Shown here in pieces: positions 35,191-42,535 of a stretch of 64,000 nt of DNA. The notes under the pieces were generated by a model. It was not told the DNA's origin, did not search any database, and saw nothing but the letters and a program-made list of their open reading frames with translations. Numbering within the stretch: position 1 is the first letter of the stretch; every line of letters starts with the position of its first letter. A program made the position numbers and the translations under genes. This DNA comes from Flavobacteriales bacterium (GTDB lineage Bacteria; Bacteroidota; Bacteroidia; Flavobacteriales_F; PHOS-HE28). Location: positions 1 to 64,000 of the forward strand of contig JAEUTA010000002.1 in NCBI GenBank assembly GCA_016788205.1. The letters run 5' to 3'.

Positions 35191-35865
35191 TCAGGCGGTC
35201 GTAGCACTCGGGGTGAAGGCGGTCCGCAGGGCCGCCTTCACTTCTTCGCCCACCTCCTTCGCCTTGCTGAAGACCATGAAGTGCGAGCCACCGTGGATGC
35301 AGCGCGCATGGTGTACATGGCCGATGGGCATCAACTTGTCGTTGTCGCCATGGATGTGGACCAGGTCCTTCACCGCTTCCGCCGGACCGTTCCAAGTGAT
35401 GCACGCGTTGATCTGCGCTTTCAGCTGTTCCACGGAATGCACATTGATCAATTCGTTGAACAAGGCTATATCCTCAGGATGCTCCACCCCCATCTGCCAG
35501 CGTGCGAGCGGCATTGTCTGCTTCAGCACGGTGGGTGTCAGGATCCGTTCGGGGTGCGTGCCGCGAAGCATGCGCAATGGTCTTGGCATCTCCTGCGGCC
35601 CTTTCCAACTGCTTACGATGATCACTTTCCGTGGATGTGTGATCGCTGCCAGTTCCTGAGCCACCATGCCCCCCATGCTCACCCCGATCAGCACGTGCGG
35701 CCGCGTGGCATCCACCTGCGTCGAAAGGGTTCGCGCATAATCCGCCAACCCGCTACCCATAGGCATCGCAGGCCACTCCAGGAAATGCAGCTCGTGTTCG
35801 CCCAGCTCCAGTTTCGCGAACAACCGTCTGTCCGCGCCCAATCCGGGGATCAGGTACAGGTCCAT
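35191..35865 (-). CDS. Alpha/beta hydrolase
   Basis: The 224-residue cytoplasmic enzyme has the hydrolase order: oxyanion-type LYLIPGLGADRRLF, nucleophile Ser in GVSMGGMV, acid Asp in HGDNDKLMP and His in GGSHFMVF. No lid domain of note; substrate unknown. The start is ATG 35865, overlapping the TGA of the TerC gene by one base (TGATG), so translation is probably coupled. Its 3' end meets the TonB gene stop without a gap. Related small hydrolases are carboxylesterases or thioesterases. Confidence 0.85.
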   Translation of the reverse strand: MDLYLIPGLGADRRLFAKLELGEHELHFLEWPAMPMGSGLADYARTLSTQVDATRPHVLIGVSMGGMVAQELAAITHPRKVIIVSSWKGPQEMPRPLRMLRGTHPERILTPTVLKQTMPLARWQMGVEHPEDIALFNELINVHSVEQLKAQINACITWNGPAEAVKDLVHIHGDNDKLMPIGHVHHARCIHGGSHFMVFSKAKEVGEEVKAALRTAFTPSATTA

Positions 35866-36608
35866 CACTTCTTCAGCTTCACCACGTTCTTGCGATCCAC
35901 ACGCATGTTCAACAGTTCCACACCGAAGGCGAAGGCCATGGCTACGTAGGCATAGCCCTTGGGGATCTCGCTGTGGTGAACAGGCTCGAGGCCCTCGAAG
36001 AAGAGCATGAAGCCGACCATCACGAGGAAGGAGAGCGCGAGCATCTTCAAGGCCGGATGCTTCTCGATGAAACCACTGATGCCGCTGGCGAAGAAGAACA
36101 TCACGACCATGGCGATGATCACCGCCGCGATCATGATCTCCACATGCTGGGCCAGGCCGATGGCGGTAACGATACTATCGAAGCTGAACACCGCATCGAT
36201 GATGATGATCTGCGACATGAGGGCCCAGAAGCCCTGTGGCTTGCTCTTCTTGAATTCCTCGGTCGCATCGGGGCCTTCCAGTTTGTGGTGGATCTCCTTC
36301 ACGGACTTGTACAGCAGGAAAAGTCCGCCGAAGAACATGATGCAGTTGCGCAGGTTGAAGCCGTAGCCCGCGATGCTGAACAGTTCATTCTCGCCATTGT
36401 GCACCAGCCAGCCGATGCCCACGAGCAACGCGCTGCGCAGGAGGATGCCCAGCACCATCCATAGACGGCGTGCCTTCAACCGTTCCTTTTCAGGGATACG
36501 GCCCAGGATGATGGAAACGAAGATCACATTATCGATCCCCAGAACGATCTCGAGGATGGCCAGGGTGATGAAACTGATGAGGCCGCCGAGGCTGAATAGT
36601 TCGTGCAT
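35865..36608 (-). CDS. TerC-family membrane protein
   Basis: The 247-residue protein has about seven helices and the TerC signatures: ITLAILEIVLGIDNVIF near the N-terminus and IIIIDAVFSFDSIVTAIG in the middle, each with the acidic residues needed for metal passage, plus MLALSFLVMVGFMLFFEG. TerC proteins export manganese or supply metal to secreted enzymes; tellurite resistance is a secondary phenotype. It begins at ATG 36608 and is coupled to the hydrolase gene downstream. No ter genes are nearby. Confidence 0.93.
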   Translation of the reverse strand: MHELFSLGGLISFITLAILEIVLGIDNVIFVSIILGRIPEKERLKARRLWMVLGILLRSALLVGIGWLVHNGENELFSIAGYGFNLRNCIMFFGGLFLLYKSVKEIHHKLEGPDATEEFKKSKPQGFWALMSQIIIIDAVFSFDSIVTAIGLAQHVEIMIAAVIIAMVVMFFFASGISGFIEKHPALKMLALSFLVMVGFMLFFEGLEPVHHSEIPKGYAYVAMAFAFGVELLNMRVDRKNVVKLKK

Positions 36609-36661
36609 GATGGTGCGAAGATGCGAGGGTGATGGTAGTGACTACGGCTACGTTCTAGGGG

Positions 36662-38167
36662 TTAATGCACAGGCACCTCACGCACAAAGGCCAGCGCGGC
36701 CTCCATGTGGTCATGCATCACCACATCGGTCTTCACGTAAGGCACGCGCTCACGGAAGGCGCTCACGAACGACTCCAGTTGCGCTGAGCTACGCGCCGGG
36801 CGACGGAACTCCAACGCCTGCGCAGCCGTGAACAGTTCGATGGCGAGCACACGCTCCACGTCGTTCACCACCTGCCAGGTCTTGATGGCGGCAGCGGCGC
36901 CCATGCTCACATGGTCCTCCTGGCCATTACTGCTGTCGATGGTGTCCACGCTGTTGGGCATGCAGCGTTGTTTGTTCGCGCTTACGAGCGAAGCCGCCGT
37001 GTACTGCGGGATCATGAAGCCGCTGTTGAGGCCCGGTTCCGCGACGAGGAAAGCAGGCAGGCCACGCTGACCGCCGATGAGCTTGTAGATGCGCCGTTCG
37101 CTGATGCTTCCGATCTCGGCGGTGGCGATCGCCAGGAAGTCCAATCCCAGAGCCAAAGGCTGTCCGTGGAAATTCCCCGCACTGATGATCAGGTCCTCGT
37201 CATCGAAGACCGTCGGATTGTCGGTCACCGATTCCAGTTCGCGTTCAACAACGCGTTCCACGTAAGCGATGGCATCGCGCGAAGCACCGTGCACCTGCGG
37301 GATGCAACGGAACGAGTAGGGATCCTGCACGTGCGCCTTCTTGCGTTTGAGCAGCTCACTCCCCTTCAACAGATCGCGGAAACGGCCAGCTACAACGGCT
37401 TGCCCGGGATGCGGCCGCACCGCATGGATGGACGCATGGAACGGTTCAGGACGGCCGTCGTACGCATCCAAGGAGATCGCCCCGATCACATCCGCGAGTT
37501 GCGCGAGGCGCGTGGCCTTCAGCGTGAGCAGCGATGCGTACGCGTTCATGAACTGCGTGCCGTTGAGCAACGCCAAGCCTTCTTTAGGGCCGAGTTCCAA
37601 GGACTTCCACCCGAACTTCTTCAAGGCTTGCGCACTGGGTACACGTTTGCCAGCCACCATCACTTCGCCCAAGCCCAGCAAGGGCAGCGAGAGATGCGCG
37701 AGCGGAGCCAGATCACCGGAAGCACCGAGCGAGCCGCGTTCGTAGACCACCGGCAGCACATCAGCATTGTACATATCGATGAGGCGTTGAACCGTTGCCG
37801 GTGCCACAGCACTGTGACCGAAGGCCATGTTCTGCACCTTCAGCACCAGCATGGCGCGCACGACGTCCGCCGGAACGGGATCACCGCTGCCGCACGCGTG
37901 GCTCATCACCAGATTCTTCTGCAACTGCGCCAAGTCTTTCTTCGCTATGGACTTATCGTACAACGAACCGAAGCCCGTGTTCACGCCGTAGATCGGTGCA
38001 TCGCTCTTCTTCAGGCGATCCTGCAGGTACTTGTGGCTGCGGGCCACAGCGGCAACAGCCTCTTTGCTCAGGCTGAGCGGCGCGCGTGAGTTGAGGATGT
38101 GCTCCAGTTCGGCGAGTTCGAGGCCGACGGTTCCGATGGGATGACTGCTGGGCTTACTGGATGCCAT
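36662..38167 (-). CDS. hutH: Histidine ammonia-lyase
   Basis: The 501-residue enzyme removes ammonia from L-histidine to give urocanate. The MIO cofactor triad Ala149-Ser150-Gly151 is intact in GSLGASGDLAPLAH; SHACGSG follows LVM near residue 90, and the HAL-specific glutamate is in NGQEDHVSMG, which separates it from tyrosine/phenylalanine lyases. The start ATG 38167 lies inside the last codons of hisS (14-base overlap), so the two are on one transcript. hutU, hutI and hutG are not adjacent. The pairing of histidine breakdown with histidyl-tRNA charging is unusual. Confidence 0.93.
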   Translation of the reverse strand: MASSKPSSHPIGTVGLELAELEHILNSRAPLSLSKEAVAAVARSHKYLQDRLKKSDAPIYGVNTGFGSLYDKSIAKKDLAQLQKNLVMSHACGSGDPVPADVVRAMLVLKVQNMAFGHSAVAPATVQRLIDMYNADVLPVVYERGSLGASGDLAPLAHLSLPLLGLGEVMVAGKRVPSAQALKKFGWKSLELGPKEGLALLNGTQFMNAYASLLTLKATRLAQLADVIGAISLDAYDGRPEPFHASIHAVRPHPGQAVVAGRFRDLLKGSELLKRKKAHVQDPYSFRCIPQVHGASRDAIAYVERVVERELESVTDNPTVFDDEDLIISAGNFHGQPLALGLDFLAIATAEIGSISERRIYKLIGGQRGLPAFLVAEPGLNSGFMIPQYTAASLVSANKQRCMPNSVDTIDSSNGQEDHVSMGAAAAIKTWQVVNDVERVLAIELFTAAQALEFRRPARSSAQLESFVSAFRERVPYVKTDVVMHDHMEAALAFVREVPVH

Positions 38168-39569
38168 GGATGAGTTCGTCTTGTTTGATCGCCTTCTGCT
38201 CGCCTGTCTTCATGTCCTTCAGCGTAACGATGCCTTGCTTCAACTCGTTCTCGCCGATGATGGCAACGTAGGCGATGCCCTTGTCATCGGCGTACTTGAA
38301 CTGCTTGGCCATCTTCACGGCATCGGGATAAAGCTCGGCAGCGATGCCCGCTTCACGCACCGTGCGCAAGAGTTTCAGGCAGTGCAAGGCTTCAGTTTCA
38401 CCGAAGTTGGCGAAAAGCAGTTTGGTGCTGCCACCGAGCTCCGCTGGGAATTTGTTCGTCTCCAGCAGCACATCGTAAATGCGGTCTGCGCCGAAACTGA
38501 TGCCTACCCCGCTCATGTTCTTCAGGCCGAAGATGCCTGTGAGATCGTCGTAACGACCGCCGCCGCAGATGCTGCCGGGCATGCTTCCTTCCGCCGCCTT
38601 CACTTCGAAGATGGCGCCGGTGTAGTAATCGAGGCCGCGGGCGAGCGTTGGGTCGAATTCGAGTTTCGCCGACTTCATCGTACCCACCGCATTGAAGGTG
38701 AACGAAAGATCCTTCAACCCTAGTTGCGCGGTGGCGGACGATGCGAGCCACTTCTCCAGAAGCGGTCGTTGTTCATTCCAGCTACCCTTCAGCTCGAACA
38801 ACGGAACGATGCCTTTGATGGCTTCATCGGAAACACCCTTCGCGCGCATCTCCTCTTCCACTTTCTCGCGACCGATCTTGTCCAGCTTGTCGATCGCGGT
38901 GACGATGTCGACCACCTTCTCCGGTTGACCGCTCACTTCAGCGATACCCGCAAGCACCTTGCGATCATTGATCTTGACGACCACTTGCAGACCGAGATCG
39001 GTAAAGACATCATCGAAGAGTTGAACCAGTTCAACCTCGCTGATCAGGCTCTTGGTCCCGATCACATCCGCATCACATTGGTAGAATTCGCGATAGCGGC
39101 CTTTTGCAGGACGATCTCCACGCCACACCGGTTGGATCTGATAGCGTTTGAATGGGAATGCAATGTCGTTCTGATGTTGAACCACGTAACGCGCAAAGGG
39201 AACGGTGAGATCATACCGAAGTGCTTTCTCAGTCAGTTCGGACGACCGGATCTCAGAGATCCAAGACTTCATATCAGCAAGTACCCCTTGTGTAAGCTCG
39301 ACCGGTGCAGTTCCGTATTTCGTATCGAAACGCTCCTTTACTTCCTGCATGAAGTCCCCACTGTTGAGGATCTTGAAGATCAACCGATCGCCTTCTTCGC
39401 CGTACTTGCCGGTGAGCGTTTCCAGGTTCTCCATGGCGGGTGTTTCCAACGGCAGGAAACCGTACTTCTGGAACACCTTTTCGATCGTGCTGAAGATGTA
39501 CTTGCGACGCAGCATCTCCACCGGGGAGAAGTCGCGGGTGCCTTTGGGGATGGAAGGCTTGGTGGCCAT
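38154..39569 (-). CDS. hisS: Histidyl-tRNA synthetase
   Basis: The 471-residue class II synthetase shows motif 1 region, motif 2 (VWRGDRPAKGRYREFYQCDADVIG, quoted in part: QPVWRGDRPAKGRYREF), HisA (ARGLDYYTGAIFE), HisB (SICGGGRYDDL), motif 3 (GISFGADRI) and the C-terminal anticodon domain (TKLLFANFGE, AELYPDAVKMAKQFKYAD). It charges tRNA-His. The start is ATG 39569 (MATKPSIPKGTRDFSP). An 83-base leader contains heptamer repeats and starts from a TACTTTCG element. hutH overlaps the 3' end. Confidence 0.95.
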   Translation of the reverse strand: MATKPSIPKGTRDFSPVEMLRRKYIFSTIEKVFQKYGFLPLETPAMENLETLTGKYGEEGDRLIFKILNSGDFMQEVKERFDTKYGTAPVELTQGVLADMKSWISEIRSSELTEKALRYDLTVPFARYVVQHQNDIAFPFKRYQIQPVWRGDRPAKGRYREFYQCDADVIGTKSLISEVELVQLFDDVFTDLGLQVVVKINDRKVLAGIAEVSGQPEKVVDIVTAIDKLDKIGREKVEEEMRAKGVSDEAIKGIVPLFELKGSWNEQRPLLEKWLASSATAQLGLKDLSFTFNAVGTMKSAKLEFDPTLARGLDYYTGAIFEVKAAEGSMPGSICGGGRYDDLTGIFGLKNMSGVGISFGADRIYDVLLETNKFPAELGGSTKLLFANFGETEALHCLKLLRTVREAGIAAELYPDAVKMAKQFKYADDKGIAYVAIIGENELKQGIVTLKDMKTGEQKAIKQDELIHGIQ

Positions 39570-39575
39570 GGACGA

Positions 39576-39617
39576 GGGTCAAGTATCAAGTGACAAGGGT
39601 CAAGTGACAAGCCGCAA
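39576..39617. repeat. Six 7-bp direct repeats in the hisS leader
   Basis: GGGTCAA, GTATCAA, GTGACAA, GGGTCAA, GTGACAA and GCCGCAA follow one another without gaps, all ending in CAA, directly upstream of the hisS start. They are transcribed as part of the leader. Confidence 0.75.
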
Positions 39618-39652
39618 GGGCTTGAACCGGACACGGGACGAGAAGAACGGCG

Positions 39653-39660
39653 CGAAAGTA
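39653..39660 (-). promoter_or_regulatory. -7-like element before hisS
   Basis: Minus strand TACTTTCG, 83 bases before ATG 39569, so the heptamer repeats lie in the untranslated leader. Confidence 0.42.
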
Positions 39661-39679
39661 CGGGCGGGGGCGCGGACGT

Positions 39680-41356
39680 CTAGGGCGCCACGATGAAAGC
39701 GGTGGACAAGCGTTCTACACCATTCCAGGCGTGGAGGTGATAGTTACCCGGAGCAAGGCGTTGAGCATCGAGTTCCCTCGGTAACTGCTGCGACCACCGT
39801 TGCAGGATACGGCCGGAGGCATCCGTCAGCAGAACCCGATCGGCCTTCCAACCGGTGGGCCAGACGATGAAGAGGCGTTCGCGCGTGGGGTTCGGGAACA
39901 CGCTGATCGCGGCGGCGGCCAGCGGCTCAACCACGGGTGTGGTGATGTCCGTTCCATAACGAGCGAGGAAGAACGCCATGCCGGGGCCGGTGAGCGTGTC
40001 GGTGGCCGCGTGGTTATCGAACACCGCCGTATCGCCGAAGCTGCCCGTCACGAAGACATTGCCAAGCACATCGGTGGCCAGTCCGTTCGCTGTATCGAAC
40101 ACACCCAGCGTGGCCACACCGCGGGCCCAGCCGAAGCTGCCGTCCGCAACGTACATCGCGAGGTAGAGGTCGTTGGCGATGGTCATGGGCAGGATGGTCT
40201 CATCGGGTCCCGGATCGAAGTCCTGTTCCACGGAATGCGCACCGGTCACATATACGCGGCCTTGCGCATCACATGCGATATCGCACACGCCATCGAAGTG
40301 GTTGTTGTTCTGTAGGCCATGTGCCCACAGTGCATTGCCAGCCGTGTCCAGCTTGGCGAAGTAGAGGTTGCCGCCCACGCCATAGGGTTGCAGCTCGATC
40401 ACGCCGGGTCCTGGGTCGGCATCGGTGACATCGCTGTAAGAGCCGGTGATATACAGGTGCTGATCATCGGCCCGGATGGCCTCGCCGATCTCACTACCCG
40501 CTCCTCCGTGACCAAGCAGCCATTTCACCTGGCCGGTGGTGTCCAGCTTACACAGGAACCCTTGGTTGTTGTTGCCCGAGGTCAGTGTTGCATCACCCAC
40601 GTGCGTTGCGTTGTCGCACACACCGTACGGATAGACATGACCATTCGCATACGCGATGCTCTGTGCGCGTTGCCCGCCGGTGCCTTGGATGCCGCGCACC
40701 CAATCCAGTGCGCCATCGGGCCGGTAGCGTACGCAGAACGCATCCCATGTACCTCCTTCGTGCGCCAGCGTTACCGGTTCTTCCACCGTCCCGAAATTGA
40801 TGGGACCGCTCATCTGGCCCGCTACGTGGATGTTGTCCAGTTCGTCCACGGCCACGCCATACGTTTCATCGTGGCCCGCTCCGCCGATGCGCTTGGCCCA
40901 GACGAAAGCGCCACTCGTATCGTACTTCGCCAGGAAGCCGTCGGTGCTACCGGCACTCCCGAAGAACGCCTCCCCCTCTCTCGGGTCCCAATCGAAGTAA
41001 CTGTCGAAACGGCCCACCATCAATAAGTTGCCACTGTGGTCCAACGCGAGCCCCTTGGGGATCTCCGTACCCGAGCCACCGATGCAGATGTGCCAGATGT
41101 AGTTGCCGCTCGGGCCGTACTTCGCGAGGAAATGGTCGCCGTTGATGCCAGCGCTCACGTTGAGCACGGTGTCGGGTCCGGGGTCGAAGTCCGCTATGCC
41201 ATTGATATTCCCGCAGACGTAGACGTTACCCTGTTCATCAGCCACCATGGCCATGCCCCTCGACGCCGTGCCCGTATGAGTGAACGCCCAATCGTAGGTC
41301 TGCGCAGATGAAGCGGTGTAGAGCGAAAGCAGAACGGCCAGTGTAAGAAAGCGCAT
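39680..41356 (-). CDS. SBBP/beta-propeller secreted protein with T9SS sorting domain
   Basis: The 558-residue protein has a signal peptide (MRFLTLAVLLSLYTASSAQ), about nine SBBP-type beta-propeller blades (FLAKYDTSGAFVWAKRIGG, LDNIHVAGQMSGPINFG, LYFAKLDTAGNALWAHG, GRVYVTGAHSVEQDFDPGPD) and a type A T9SS sorting domain (AISVFPNPTRERLFIVW, LLTDASGRILQRW, LAPGNYHLHAWNG). It is predicted to be a surface or secreted propeller of unknown ligand. ATG 41356 begins the signal peptide. Confidence 0.88.
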   Translation of the reverse strand: MRFLTLAVLLSLYTASSAQTYDWAFTHTGTASRGMAMVADEQGNVYVCGNINGIADFDPGPDTVLNVSAGINGDHFLAKYGPSGNYIWHICIGGSGTEIPKGLALDHSGNLLMVGRFDSYFDWDPREGEAFFGSAGSTDGFLAKYDTSGAFVWAKRIGGAGHDETYGVAVDELDNIHVAGQMSGPINFGTVEEPVTLAHEGGTWDAFCVRYRPDGALDWVRGIQGTGGQRAQSIAYANGHVYPYGVCDNATHVGDATLTSGNNNQGFLCKLDTTGQVKWLLGHGGAGSEIGEAIRADDQHLYITGSYSDVTDADPGPGVIELQPYGVGGNLYFAKLDTAGNALWAHGLQNNNHFDGVCDIACDAQGRVYVTGAHSVEQDFDPGPDETILPMTIANDLYLAMYVADGSFGWARGVATLGVFDTANGLATDVLGNVFVTGSFGDTAVFDNHAATDTLTGPGMAFFLARYGTDITTPVVEPLAAAAISVFPNPTRERLFIVWPTGWKADRVLLTDASGRILQRWSQQLPRELDAQRLAPGNYHLHAWNGVERLSTAFIVAP

Positions 41357-41407
41357 CGGAGCTGGGATGAAAAGCAAGGACAAAGATGAGCGGCTCACCA
41401 GGAACGA

Positions 41408-42448
41408 TCACTCGGCCAAGGCGGCGCGTACGAGGGGCATCACCTTGGTTCCGTAGAGTTCGATGCTGCTCATCATCTTCTCGTGCGATAAGGTACCAGC
41501 ACTGTACTTCATGTCGAAGCGAGCGAGCTTCAGCGCTTTCGCCGTGCGCACGATCTTGTTGGCCACGGTCTGCGGCGATCCTACGCACAACGCACCGTTC
41601 GGTCCGGCCATTTGCTCGAATGCTTGCGGAGTGAGGGCGGGCCAGCCCCGCTCACGTCCGATGCGGCTGTGCATGGCCGCATAGTGTGGCCACAATTCCT
41701 CTTTGGCGAGCTGGTCCGTAGCCGCTACGTAGCCCGGAGAGTGCGCACCGATGGGCAATTGTTCCTTGCCCGACTCCTTCAGCGCATTACGGTAGTATTC
41801 GGCATACGGGATGAAACCTTGCGGATCGCCGCCAATGATGGCAAGCATGAGGGGCAAACCGTAATGCGCGGCACGGGCCACGGAAGCCGGCGTTCCACCC
41901 ACACCGATCCACGTGCGCAAATGGCCGGACGCCGTTGGTGGATAGACGCGCTGATCCTTCATGGCTCCGCGCGTCTTACCGCTCCACGTGATCGATCCTT
42001 CTTTCAAGATCTCCGCGAAGAGTTCAAGCCGTTCGTTGAACAACTCCTCGTATCGGCTGAGGTCCAACCCGAACAAGGGGAACGATTCGGTGAACGAGCC
42101 GCGCCCGATGATCACCTCGGCACGTCCGTTGGAAAGGGCATCCAGCGTGGAGAAACGTTGGAAGACACGCACGGGATCATCGGAACTGAGCACCGTGACC
42201 GCACTGCCCAACCGGATGCGGGTTGTGCGCGAGGCGATGGCGGCGAGCACCACTTCGGGAGCGCTCACGGCGAAATCGTCGCGGTGGTGTTCGCCCACAC
42301 CGAAGAAGTCCAGACCCACCTGATCGGCAAGCTCCGCCTCCGCTACGATGTTGCGCAGCACTTCGGCGTGGTGCAGGGGTGTGCCATCGGGCGAGGTGGT
42401 CACATCGCCAAAGGTGTCGAGGCCGAGTTCGATCGTGTTCGTTGCCAT
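41408..42448 (-). CDS. LLM-class flavin-dependent oxidoreductase
   Basis: The 346-residue cytoplasmic enzyme is a bacterial luciferase-like TIM barrel: ELGLDTFGDVTT, LDFFGVGEHHRDDF, ATRTT-like IASRTTRIRLGSAVTVLSSDDP, VIIGRGSFTESFPLFG, RTWIGVGGTPASVARAAHYG. It should use FMN or F420-like flavin for a monooxygenase or reductase reaction on an unknown substrate. The start is ATG 42448, with TAAATTCG 13 bases upstream on the minus strand; it is divergent from the acyl-CoA oxidase-like gene. Confidence 0.9.
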   Translation of the reverse strand: MATNTIELGLDTFGDVTTSPDGTPLHHAEVLRNIVAEAELADQVGLDFFGVGEHHRDDFAVSAPEVVLAAIASRTTRIRLGSAVTVLSSDDPVRVFQRFSTLDALSNGRAEVIIGRGSFTESFPLFGLDLSRYEELFNERLELFAEILKEGSITWSGKTRGAMKDQRVYPPTASGHLRTWIGVGGTPASVARAAHYGLPLMLAIIGGDPQGFIPYAEYYRNALKESGKEQLPIGAHSPGYVAATDQLAKEELWPHYAAMHSRIGRERGWPALTPQAFEQMAGPNGALCVGSPQTVANKIVRTAKALKLARFDMKYSAGTLSHEKMMSSIELYGTKVMPLVRAALAE

Positions 42449-42461
42449 GTTGAGAGCGGGC

Positions 42462-42469
42462 CGAATTTA
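42462..42469 (-). promoter_or_regulatory. -7-like element before LLM oxidoreductase
   Basis: Minus strand TAAATTCG, one change from TAnnTTTG, 13 bases before ATG 42448. Confidence 0.4.
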
Positions 42470-42535
42470 CGGTCATGGCAAGGCGAGACCGACGTGCGCG
42501 GGATCAGGCGGCGCTGTGGGCCGTAACATTGGCCC

